From Nostoc linckia z4 (GTDB lineage Bacteria; Cyanobacteriota; Cyanobacteriia; Cyanobacteriales; Nostocaceae): DNA of 64,000 nt. The translations under genes and the position numbers were made by a program. Of this stretch, positions 19,364-29,200 are shown one piece after another (the stretch's first letter is position 1; each line of letters opens with the position of its first letter). The notes beneath the pieces are model-generated. The model did not search any database and was not told where the DNA came from. It saw only the letters and a program-made list of their open reading frames with translations. The stretch lies in contig NZ_LAHA01000011.1 in NCBI RefSeq assembly GCF_002608075.1, forward strand, positions 1 through 64,000, given 5' to 3'.

Positions 19364-20626
19364 AGGTTAAATTAACCTAATATTGGAATATATTGTGTAA
19401 TCTCAAGGAAAATTCTCTTCAATATTGAGCATACTCACTGAAACTGTGATGAGTGTCTGGAAAGAAGTGTTGAGTATAGTAAAAGTTACTCTCCCAACTG
19501 GGGTTAACTATATTTCAATGTAGTCCTTTGTGTTCAAAAATGAAACTAATAAATCTCATACAGATTTCATATACTTGTACTTAACTTTTGAAGAAACCCT
19601 TCCTGTTGGCAATGAGGTGTAAGTAAAGAAGGTCTAATGGCTACCAAATGGTGGGTATCAGTATATCCGCTGTCAAGAAACACTTTTAGCCAAGTTTGAG
19701 AAAGGCATAGTTGTCAACAATCTAAATCGCATACTCTGATTTATTCAGGACTTACGCAAAAATAAGGTAATTTTGTCATTAGGAGCGATCGCGTACTCCT
19801 ACACAGAAGTAAGCTACGCGTTCGCGCAGCGTGTCGCAGACAAGCATCTCCTAGAAAAGTAATTCTCCTGACGCTGGGATTGCTTCCCTACACTCTGTTT
19901 CCGTCGCAATGACAATATCAGCGTTGCGTAAGTCCTATTATTATTTGAGAAATATATAGCAATCCTATTTATAAAAAAAATTAAGTACTTGATATAAAAA
20001 GGTAAAGGGAGATTTACAAGAATCTAAAAATTTTGATACCAAATTGTCTGGATATTAGTCATAATTATCAATACAGAATTGAACACGATATTCAGCATAT
20101 ATTAGCAGTAAATTTTATTTTCTAAAAAAATAAACACGTCTAGTAATATTGAAAGTTTGTATCTCTTGCAGTTTATAATTTTGTTACAAACCAATTTGAT
20201 TCTTCGATAATAATTCCTAGTTTTGTTTGCTAGAGATTAGAGATTTTTTTAGTTTATAAAGTAATTTTATATTTAAATTAATATATATTAATTTAAATAT
20301 ATTTAATATAATAACTAATAAAAAAGGGTATGATTTATAAACTAAGTAATACTCAGAAAATTAGGGCGATTTTCAGATTAGTAAAAATATCTGCGAAAAA
20401 TCTAAAAGATAACAACTCTAATTTCTTAATTCATCCATACAAAAAAAGAGTAAAATTGATTTTTTTAATCATTTTTATCTCTAATTTTAAAAGAAAATTT
20501 TGAGTATACAAAACTAAAAATTACTACAAAAATAAGTTTAGAAATTCCTCTGGTGCGGGTCTAATTTCAGAGTTTAAAATTTCCCAGGTTTGATTTTAGA
20601 GAAAGTACAATGATGTTTGAAACTTT
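19364..20626. other. Long AT-rich intergenic region
   Basis: About 1.26 kb without a credible ORF. It contains a MITE-like element (listed separately) and, from about 19950 to 20580, very AT-rich DNA with poly-A and poly-T runs and a palindromic stretch of alternating TTAATATA units near 20270-20310. This is the left edge of the AT-rich accessory block. Confidence 0.6.
19747..19936. mobile_element. MITE-like element, ends AGGACTTACGCA
   Basis: Perfect 12-base terminal inverted repeats AGGACTTACGCA/TGCGTAAGTCCT bound about 190 bases. Further inward, the right arm read on the minus strand (ATTGTCATTGCGAC, then GTAGGGAAGCAATCCCAGCG) matches a partial copy at 62521-62590. It has no ORF, so it would depend on a transposase supplied elsewhere. 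Confidence 0.75.
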
Positions 20627-22009
20627 ATGGCAATAAATTCGCTCGTTGATATTGTTAACCGTAAGCTAGTGGAAATCCAAGAAGACCCTCTCCATTCTAC
20701 AGAAATTATAGTTTTACAGGGTGTGTATGACAACAAAACCTATGAACAAATAGCTCAAGAGGAAAGATATAGCTGTGGCTATATTACCAATGTTGTTGCT
20801 CCACGCTTGTACCGCAAACTTTCTTTGATTTTTGACAGACGGGTTAATAAAAAAAATTGTCGAATCCTGCTGGAATCTTACATAACAGAACAAACTACAG
20901 CCACAAAAAAATCAATTAAACTATATTCTCCAGAATTAGATTTGAGTATACAGGAAGATGGACTACCTTGTTATCCCAGTGGTTCAATTCCTCTGAAATC
21001 TTTCTTTTATATTGAACATCCTAATATTCAGAAATCGGTTTATGCAGAGATTACCAAACGAGGAGCATTAATACGCATTAAAGCTCCAAGAGAAATGGGT
21101 AAAACTTCATTGACACTGAGAATTTTAGATTATGTAGAACGTATAGGATATCGCACGGTTAGCTTGAGCCTTGAGCAAGTAGATCGGACAATTCTCAGTG
21201 ATGCTAATCTATTTTTGCGGTGGCTATGTGCTAATATTACTCAACAGCTTCAAATGGAACAAAAATTAGATGAATATTGGAATAAAGATTTTGGTAGTAA
21301 ATTGAGTTCTACTTTTTATTTGCGAAATTATGTACTAAATCAAATTAACACTTCCTTAGTTTTAGCATTAGATGAAGTCAACTATATTTTTGAGCATCCC
21401 GAAGTAGCAAAAGATTTTTTTCCCCTGTTGCGTTCGTGGTTTGAAGAAGCTAAAAGATGTAAAATTTGGCAGAAACTACGCTTAATTGTGGTGCATTCAA
21501 CAGAAATTTATGTTCCTTTGCAACTCCAGCAGTCTCCTTTCAATATTGGATTACCAATTCAGTTACCAGAATTTGATTTAGACCAGGTGCGGGAATTAGC
21601 TCAACGTTATAGTTTGAAGTGGTCTGACGAAGAAGCAAAGCAATTAATGGCAATAGTTGGGGGACATCCAGCATTAATACACATTGCACTTTATTACCTC
21701 AGTTGTCAGAAAATAACTTTAGTACAACTACTAGAAACTGCTCCTACATCCAGTGGAATTTATGCTCACCATTTGCAGCGCCATTTAACAGTTTTGCAAG
21801 AACAACCGGAATTAGCGATCGCTCTTTATCATACGATTAATTCTAGCGAACCTGTACCCTTAGAGCCAATTATTGCTTACAAGTTAAACAGTATGGGATT
21901 GATTAAATTAGATAACAATAAAGCAATACCTAGTTCTCAATTATATCGACAATACTTTCAATCTCTTTCTGTTGATGACAAAAGACAGGTAGTATTTATT
22001 AATCAGTAA
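20627..22009 (+). CDS. HTH plus AAA-like ATPase (AAA_35 type)
   Basis: 460 residues. Residues about 10-85 resemble the helix-turn-helix domain found at the N-terminus of vWA-MoxR-associated proteins in cyanobacteria (NKTYEQIAQEERYSCGYITN is the HTH core). Residues about 115-450 are an AAA-like STAND-related ATPase: a degenerate Walker A, APREMGKTSL (153-162), a Walker B, LVLALDEVNYIFE (about 245-257), and the characteristic QQSPFNIGLPIQLPEF segment. Such proteins are thought to act as nucleotide-dependent switches in signalling or conflict systems. It opens the AT-rich block, 834 bases before two unknown genes. The same ATPase type recurs at the C-terminus of the protein encoded at 26214-31985. 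Confidence 0.8.
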   Translation: MAINSLVDIVNRKLVEIQEDPLHSTEIIVLQGVYDNKTYEQIAQEERYSCGYITNVVAPRLYRKLSLIFDRRVNKKNCRILLESYITEQTTATKKSIKLYSPELDLSIQEDGLPCYPSGSIPLKSFFYIEHPNIQKSVYAEITKRGALIRIKAPREMGKTSLTLRILDYVERIGYRTVSLSLEQVDRTILSDANLFLRWLCANITQQLQMEQKLDEYWNKDFGSKLSSTFYLRNYVLNQINTSLVLALDEVNYIFEHPEVAKDFFPLLRSWFEEAKRCKIWQKLRLIVVHSTEIYVPLQLQQSPFNIGLPIQLPEFDLDQVRELAQRYSLKWSDEEAKQLMAIVGGHPALIHIALYYLSCQKITLVQLLETAPTSSGIYAHHLQRHLTVLQEQPELAIALYHTINSSEPVPLEPIIAYKLNSMGLIKLDNNKAIPSSQLYRQYFQSLSVDDKRQVVFINQ

Positions 22010-22843
22010 TTAAACTAATTTTAATTTAATTTTTGAAACAAATAATAATTAATTTTATTTATTCATAATAAAAATCCAAAAAAGTTAGAGCGCCGACTAG
22101 GGGCGTTCTAATTTTCCAAGATAGATTTTGGATTAATGAGTTGCTCTCAAACAGAATATTTTTATCCCCCACTCCCAGGCCAATTTATACCAATTTTGGA
22201 TTTTAGATACTTCGACAGGCTCAGTACAAGTTTGAGATTTTGGATTAAAAGCCTTTGCTAGAAAGCTGTTCTCAAAATTTCAAACAATACTTCCTATAGC
22301 AATTTTGTATTAGTATCTTTGATTGCAACTAAGCATGAACCAATGCCTATTAGTACATTCACCCTCTTTTCCACTATTAGAAAAGTCATTTTTGGCGTTC
22401 TCTTTTTTATGCCTTTTTTGCTTAGTGAGTGAGATAAAAAAAGATTTATTGATGTCATATTTTTCTCTAAATAAAAAATTTTATATTGCATCAACACAAA
22501 AATTTATATTAAAGGCGATGCTTTTTATACAATGTTAAGCTTATAATTCAGAATTGTTTAATGCAAAGTCTGAAATTTAAAATTCATCAGTTTTTCTATC
22601 CTTAATGGATATCAAATTATTGATGCCGTGTTACCTATTGCCTATTGCCTCTTGCCTGCCTATACAGTTCAGTCCATTAATCAAATCGGACTATTATATT
22701 GTAAAAAAAGTTCTAGATCTGAAAGCACAATTATTTCAAAAAATAGTGCAAAAAATTGTTTGGAATAAACCTCAGACTTTTTAAAGTTTGGCTTGAAAAT
22801 TTACCAACTTTGTTAATACTAAATCCGAGGACATATTATCATT
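22010..22843. other. AT-rich intergenic region
   Basis: 834 bases. I see a CTTCGACAGGCTCAGTACAAG repeat-like stretch near 22210 and a TTGCCTATTGCCTCTTGCC short repeat near 22635. No ORF has both a ribosome site and plausible composition. The last 100 bases presumably hold the promoter for the gene at 22844. Confidence 0.55.
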
Positions 22844-23887
22844 ATGGAAACAAGCTTGACATCTACAGATCTACTCAAACCAGGACAGTGGTATGATGAT
22901 GAAACATATTACCAGATTCTCTTGGTTGCTCCTCGTCAAAAAATAACTGAAGGTAAATACATAGAAGCAACAATAGTAACTAAAAAAAGAGGAGAATTTA
23001 AAAAACATTTACTTGACAAAAAAACGCAACAAAATTTAAGAGATTATAGCCCAATTGATGACGATATTAATCATCAAAGTATAGCTTGCTATCTACCTTC
23101 TCTTGGAGTAGTTTTTCCGAAAGTATTTATAGATGCTTTATTTATAGAGAAGTCTTCACAAAATCACTCAATTGAAATCAATAATTTTTACGAACCAATC
23201 CGAACTCTATTGCATACCCGCAAAATATCCCAACTAATTGCTAAGACATGGCATTGTTACATAAAAGCGAAAACAAGTGACCTGTGGTATGAATTTGTTC
23301 ATGGAAAATGGAATGACATTGATTCTGATATTTTAGATGGTTTAATAGCCAGAGAAATTTTCTTTTTTGCTCAAAAATCTTCTCCTGATAATTTTGTACC
23401 AAATAACCTTGATACCTACTATCCATTAAATAATAAATCTAATCAAAAAACAAGATTTTTGATTTTACCCAGTAGTAAAGCATGGCAAGGAATTACCTTG
23501 AGTCTGTTGATGGCAGGTCAAGCATATTATGAAATAGAACAAGATGGAGAAACATACTATCATCAAATTTGTCAACCTATTTTGAGTACGGGTGAAATAG
23601 TTCACAAGTATGGTATTGAGGTAACTTTTAATAAATTTGAAGGTGATATAAAAGAGCTAAAAGTAGACCCAGGAAACTCTTCTATTGCTTATCAAGCTAC
23701 TATTCCTTATCCTCCCATACCTTCTGAGATTAATCTATCTCTTGAAAATATTACAAAATGGTCTCAGGCTAAAGATGAAGATGGAGACTTTCCCTTTTAT
23801 CAAAAAAACGAGGACGATCAAAGTTATTTAATAGGTGTGGAATATTTTTCACCTCCCTATCCTTACATACCGCTAAGTTGCACTTGA
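22844..23887 (+). CDS. Unknown protein with proline/tyrosine-rich C-terminus (347 residues)
   Basis: I do not recognise a family. It is soluble, with no signal peptide or membrane span. Residues 126-136 read RKISQLIAKTW. Residues 286-306 contain IPYPPIP and end with ITKW. The tail at 337-343 is PPYPYIP, followed by LSCT at the C-terminus. The next gene (23952) has equivalents of all three in the same order, with KQLSQIIAYIW at 15-25, FPPRP at 167-171 before LEDW, and a PYPSVPFIP tail, so the two are probably paralogues with this one longer at its N-terminus. A 64-base gap separates them. It lies two genes before a radical SAM enzyme, so it might be a substrate or partner of it; that is inference. 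Confidence 0.75.
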   Translation: METSLTSTDLLKPGQWYDDETYYQILLVAPRQKITEGKYIEATIVTKKRGEFKKHLLDKKTQQNLRDYSPIDDDINHQSIACYLPSLGVVFPKVFIDALFIEKSSQNHSIEINNFYEPIRTLLHTRKISQLIAKTWHCYIKAKTSDLWYEFVHGKWNDIDSDILDGLIAREIFFFAQKSSPDNFVPNNLDTYYPLNNKSNQKTRFLILPSSKAWQGITLSLLMAGQAYYEIEQDGETYYHQICQPILSTGEIVHKYGIEVTFNKFEGDIKELKVDPGNSSIAYQATIPYPPIPSEINLSLENITKWSQAKDEDGDFPFYQKNEDDQSYLIGVEYFSPPYPYIPLSCT

Positions 23888-23951
23888 GTAAAAAGTAACC
23901 AAATTCACAACACTAACAATAGTCCTTTGAATTATCAATGAAGCAATACCA

Positions 23952-24575
23952 ATGACACAACAAACAAGACCATTACGTATCTGGCAACAAGGTAAACAAC
24001 TTTCTCAAATTATTGCCTATATATGGCGATGGGCAGATGATGAATTAGAACCAGATAAAAAGAAAATTGCACAAAAATTAAAGACGTATTTTATGAGAGA
24101 TGACTCTGAACTGGGAGTCGAAAAAGTTTTAAAAAGGATTGGAAATAGATATGATAACAAATGTGACGCAAATTTAAAGAAATTGTTCAGGGCTAATCCC
24201 AGAGAATGGCTTAGTCAAGGTAAACCACCCTTTGATGAAACAGCAGAATTACTGGTGGCAGTCTTTGGTGAAGAGAGGATTAACAATACAAACAAATATC
24301 TTTCTCCTATGTTTGATATTGTTGAACTTGGAGATGATGAAACTATAATCAGTCCTTATTATGAATTTCATATCGATCCAAGTTCCTTCATTGGTAAGCT
24401 TTGCGATCCAGATCTAGAAACCCCTTTTGCTTTTAGGTATTACGTTTCTTTTCCTCCTCGCCCACAATTGGGAGAAGCAACGGTTACTAAAGAGGAGTTG
24501 GAAGATTGGATACAAGATGATAAGAATGAACATCCTTACCCTTCCGTACCATTTATTCCAGTAACTACAACTTAA
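23952..24575 (+). CDS. Unknown protein related to its upstream neighbour (207 residues)
   Basis: No known domain recognised. It begins MTQQTRPLRIWQQGKQLSQI. A charged helical part follows (residues 27-110), then a beta-like part with FHIDPSSFIGKL and a C-terminal region FPPRP...LEDW...HPYPSVPFIP ending VTTT. The W25 to W186 distance (161 residues) is close to W136 to W306 (170) in the preceding protein, supporting common descent over the whole length. Two hairpins follow (24586-24614 and 24692-24725), so the radical SAM gene downstream may have its own promoter or be reached by read-through. Confidence 0.75.
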   Translation: MTQQTRPLRIWQQGKQLSQIIAYIWRWADDELEPDKKKIAQKLKTYFMRDDSELGVEKVLKRIGNRYDNKCDANLKKLFRANPREWLSQGKPPFDETAELLVAVFGEERINNTNKYLSPMFDIVELGDDETIISPYYEFHIDPSSFIGKLCDPDLETPFAFRYYVSFPPRPQLGEATVTKEELEDWIQDDKNEHPYPSVPFIPVTTT

Positions 24576-24585
24576 TAGACATCTA

Positions 24586-24614
24586 GTAGAGACGTAGCAC
24601 TGCTACGTCTCTAC
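24586..24614. terminator. Hairpin after the unknown gene pair
   Basis: GTAGAGACGTAGCA pairs perfectly with TGCTACGTCTCTAC around a single-base loop, 11 bases after the stop codon. There is no U-run, so it could be a dispersed repeat like the one at 7349-7382 rather than a true terminator. Confidence 0.55.
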
Positions 24615-24691
24615 AAAGGTTATAGATAACGCATATTTGATTTGCAAAAATTGGCAATTAATTTTCTGTCACTGTGACTGATTAAATACTT

Positions 24692-24725
24692 AACCCATGC
24701 TCATAACAATGGCTGGGTTTTTATT
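24692..24725 (+). terminator. Predicted intrinsic terminator
   Basis: AACCCA and TGGGTT form a short hairpin followed by TTTTATT. It lies between the unknown gene pair and the radical SAM gene. The stem is only 6 bp with a long loop, so strength is doubtful. Confidence 0.55.
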
Positions 24726-24806
24726 ATAGTTTACAGCAAGCATAAAATATTTCTTTCCCAGTTACTCAGTTAACTAGCTAACATTATTTTCCAAACAGGT
24801 CTAATA

Positions 24807-26195
24807 ATGATTATCAAAGATACTCAAAAACTTTTACCAAAACAAATACAAATTGATTATGAAATGCCAGATATGGTACTTGAGATACCACCTCATGGTA
24901 TTTCGTTACATCCAAAAAGTATAGAAAAACTTCTAGCAACAGCTAAATCTACAAAAAGACCAGTTGCCTTTAGACCTACCTTATCAATTTTAGCAGAATT
25001 AGGTTTACCTCCATATCCCACTCTTGCTTATTTATATCGCCATGAGTTAAGCAACAGCTTGCAGCAACCATTATGGGGATTAGAAACTCAAACTCAAGCT
25101 AATTTTTCAGGACTAATACCATTTACCTATATTTCCCAAATTGATATTGATGAGCAAATACATTATTTTGCCGATTATTACGCAATAGCTATCAAACCAT
25201 TATATATCAGAGCAATTATTGGAAATAGCTGTAATCTCAAATGTGTAATGTGTCCCTATCACAGTCCTTTGCTCAAGCCAACACATACAACAAACTTCTT
25301 CAAAGACAAAAAAATGATGTCTTGGAAGATGATGGAAAAGTTAGCAAAAGAATGTGGAAAAGCCGGAGTTGCAATTAGTGTTGGTAGTGTTGAAGAACCA
25401 ATACTTCATCCCAATATTGTTGATTTTATTCAACTTTCTAAGGAATCTGGAGTTCCCAAATTTCATCTAACTACTAATGGTCAATTACTAAATGAAAATA
25501 AAGCTCAAGCTTTATTAGAAGCAGGATTAACTAGCCTTGATGTTAGCATTGATGCTGCTGAACCAGAGACATACTTGAAAATTAGAGGAGGTAATCTCAA
25601 CACAGTTGAGTCAAATATTTTAAACTTTATAAAAGTGCGCGATCGCTTGGATATTTCTTGTGAAGTTAGGACATCTTTTGTTCGCAATTTAAATGTTACA
25701 CCAGAAGAAGAACAAAAATTTCAAGAACGTTGGTTAGCTAAAACTGATGGTGTATTAATCCTCAATTTAGCTCAATATCAAGAGACAAATATGCGTTTAA
25801 AAACCACTAATAATACAATCGACAATTCACTCCAGTATTATATTAATAAAGCTCAAGGACGTTGGCCTTGTTTATTTCCGTTTACAGAAATGGCAGTTTT
25901 ACCAGATGGTAGAATCTATTACTGCATTGAAACTTTATTTAGGCTTGGTTTTGATGGTAGTATCGAAAGCCTGGGAAATTATAATCAACAGAATCTGCAA
26001 GAAATTTGGTCTGGAAATCTATTTCAAAAGCTTAGAAGTGATTTAATCCTTAACCAGTTATCTAATCGTTCAGTTTGTCAAAATTGTGATATGTGGAAAT
26101 CACAGTTTTATTTCAGGTCTTCTACTAATAAACTCCAAATTATAACAACAACAGTAACCGAAATTTATCAAAAAATTGATTCTAATAACATTTAG
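24807..26195 (+). CDS. Radical SAM/SPASM-type enzyme
   Basis: 462 residues. The 4Fe-4S cluster motif is SCNLKCVMCP (Cys142, Cys146, Cys149, CxxxCxxC). Glycine-rich SAM-binding and barrel strands follow (SVGSVEEPILHPN, LTTNGQLL, LDVSIDAAEPETY). The C-terminal region has SPASM-type auxiliary-cluster cysteines: WPCLFPF, YYCIETL and SVCQNCDMW. The first 120 residues are an extra domain I do not recognise, with a PPYPTLAYLYRHEL segment that recalls the proline/tyrosine tails of the two upstream proteins. SPASM enzymes commonly modify peptides or proteins (RiPP maturases, anaerobic sulfatase activators). Only 18 bases separate it from the giant kinase gene, so the two are probably co-transcribed. 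Confidence 0.88.
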   Translation: MIIKDTQKLLPKQIQIDYEMPDMVLEIPPHGISLHPKSIEKLLATAKSTKRPVAFRPTLSILAELGLPPYPTLAYLYRHELSNSLQQPLWGLETQTQANFSGLIPFTYISQIDIDEQIHYFADYYAIAIKPLYIRAIIGNSCNLKCVMCPYHSPLLKPTHTTNFFKDKKMMSWKMMEKLAKECGKAGVAISVGSVEEPILHPNIVDFIQLSKESGVPKFHLTTNGQLLNENKAQALLEAGLTSLDVSIDAAEPETYLKIRGGNLNTVESNILNFIKVRDRLDISCEVRTSFVRNLNVTPEEEQKFQERWLAKTDGVLILNLAQYQETNMRLKTTNNTIDNSLQYYINKAQGRWPCLFPFTEMAVLPDGRIYYCIETLFRLGFDGSIESLGNYNQQNLQEIWSGNLFQKLRSDLILNQLSNRSVCQNCDMWKSQFYFRSSTNKLQIITTTVTEIYQKIDSNNI

Positions 26196-26213
26196 AATTC
26201 AGGTTGAAAAATC

Positions 26214-29200
26214 ATGAACACTATAAAAAATTATCAGATTATTCAACAAATTTATGAAAGTGATAATTCTTTAGTCTATCGAGCTATTCTTAAGGCTGAT
26301 AATCAACCTATTATTTTGAAGATTCTCAAAGAAAACTATCCTAATCCTTCAGAACTTCATCGTTATAAACAGGAATATGAAATTACGCGCTCAATCAATG
26401 CTGATGGAATTATTAAAGCCTATGGATTAGAGCGATATCAGAATAGTTTAGTGATGTTTTTAGAGGACTTTGGTGGTAGCTCCTTAAAAATTTTAATATC
26501 AGAACGGCAGTTTTTTTTAGAAGAATTTTTAACTATTGCTTTAAAAATAACTGATAGTTTAGCTGTTATTCACAACGCCAATATTATTCACAAAGATATT
26601 AATCCTTCAAATATTGTCTACAACCCAGAAACTGGTCAGGTGAAGATTATTGATTTTGGCATTTCTACTCGTTTACCGCGAGAAAATCAGACGATTCACA
26701 ATCCAAATCAACTAGAAGGAACTTTAGCTTATATTGCTCCAGAACAAACTGGTCGAATGAACCGGGGAATAGATTATCGTAGTGATTTTTATTCTTTAGG
26801 CATCACATTCTATCAATTGTTAACCAATCAGTTACCGTTTGAAACAACTGATGCAATGGAATTAGTCCATTACCACATTGCACAACAACCTGATGCACCT
26901 CACCAACTAATACCCTCAATTCCTTTGATAGTTTCTAAGATTGTGATGAAATTATTAGCCAAAACTCAAGAGGAACGATATCAAAGTACTAGAGGGTTAA
27001 AATTTGATTTACAAAATTGTCTTTATCAGTTACAAAATTCAGGACAAATTAAACAATTTTCTTTAGCGCGCCAAGACATTTCTGATAAGTTCCAGATTCC
27101 CGAAAAACTTTATGGACGAAATCAGGAAGTAACTCAACTATTAAATACTTTTGATCGAGTTAGCAAAGGCACAACTGAGATGATGCTAGTTTCTGGTTAC
27201 TCAGGTATTGGCAAATCTGCCTTAGTTAATGAAATTCAAAAACCTATATTGCGCCAACATGGTAACTTTATCAATGGCAAATTCGATCAACTAAAGCGGA
27301 ATATTCCTTATGCAGCAATTAGTCAAGCTTTTCAAAGCTTAATACGACAGATTTTAACTGAACCTGAATCTGCACTACAAACATGGAAACAACAAATTTT
27401 AACAGCTTTGGGAACTAATGGTCAGGTAATAATTGATATCATTCCAGAAGTAGAACAAATAATTGGTAAACAGCCATCGATTGAGCATTTAGAAGCTACT
27501 AAAGCTCAAAATCGGTTTAACTTATTATTTCAAAAATTTATTAGCGTATTTAGCAAAAAAGAACATCCATTAGTTATATTTTTAGATGATTTACAGTGGG
27601 CAGATTTATCATCTTTGAAGTTGCTTGAAGTATTGATGTCTGCTCCTGAAAACTTAACTTTATTAATTATAGGAGCTTACCGAAACAATGAAGTTAGTGT
27701 TACTCATCCATTAATCCAAACTATAGAGCAAATAAAAAAGGCTGGTACGCTAGTAGATGAGATAGAGCTTAAACCTTTAGAAATTAAAGACATTAACCAA
27801 CTCATTGCTAATACCATAAAATGTTCAGAATCAAAGTCAAAGCCCCTAGCAAAGTTACTAACTGCTAAAACTCAAGGTAATCCTTTTTTCTTAACTCAAT
27901 TATTGCATTCACTTTATCAAGAAAAGTTATTGATATTTGATAAAAGTTTAGGTTGTTGGCAGTGGGATTTAGAACAAATTCAAAAAATTCAAATAACTGA
28001 CAACATAATTGATTTAATGATTAATAAAATTACTAAGCTAGATAGTCAAACACAGAAAGTTATCAGATTAGCTGCTTGTATTGGAAACCAATTTAATTTA
28101 GATTTTTTATCAATTGTCAATAAAAAATCTCAAGCATTGACATCTCAAGAACTTCAGCCAGCAGTACAGGAAGGTTTAATCGTACCACTAAATAATAGTT
28201 ACAAGATGCCTCTACTTTGGAGTCCAGATGAAATACCGAGTGATTCTTCCGAAATAGCTGATGCTTTTATTCCCAAATATCCAGAATTAATCCCATATAA
28301 ATTTTTACACGATCGCGTTCAACAAGCTGCCTATTCTCTAATTCCAGAAGTAGAGAAAAAAAAGCTACATTTACGAATAGGCTACTTGTTGTTAAAAAAT
28401 TTTACAGAACATCAAATAAATGAAAATATTTTTAAAATTGTTAATCAACTCAATGAAGGAATTGAATTAATTACTAAACAGTTACAAAGAAATAAAATTG
28501 CTAAATTCAATCTTGAAGCCGGAAAAAGAGCAAAAGCATCAACAGCCTATGAAGCATCTCTCAGGTATTTAGAAATCGGTCTAAAATTATTGGATAAAAA
28601 TACCTGGAAGTCTCATTATATATTAAGTTTAGAAATCTATACAGAAACTATAGAAGCTCTTTACTTAAACGTCAAATACGAAGAAGCGGAAGAGTTGTCT
28701 GTTATTGTTCTCCAGCAAGCTAAAACTATTCTTGATAAAGTCAAAGTATATCAAACCAAAATTCTTTTGCATAATGCTAAACTTCAGGAACAAATTGCCA
28801 TAAATATTGCAGTTAAAGCTTTAGCAGAACTAGGAATAAATATTGCTCAACATCCCTATGAAATAGTTAATAAAATTATCCAAGAACAGGAATTTTTACA
28901 GTCTTATTTAAAAGAAACTTCGGTTCAGGCTCTTTTGTATCTTCCCCAAATGACCGATCCGTATAAGCTTGCAGCTATGTCAATATTGCAGCAAATTATG
29001 ACTTCTACAATAGTGACAAATTTTCTATTATATCTTGAGGCTGTATTAATACAAGTTAATCTTTGCATTCAATATGGAAATTCTCCTCATGCACCTTGCC
29101 CTTATTCTCTTTACGGAACATTTATATGTAAGGGAATGAAAGGACTTAATATAGATAGAAATATTCAATTAGGATATGAATTTGGTCTACTCTCTATTAA

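Noticed and set aside
22294-22497. 67-residue ORF on the minus strand in the AT-rich gap
   Set aside because: Lysine/isoleucine-rich as expected by chance in AT-rich DNA; the opposite strand has an equally long frame.
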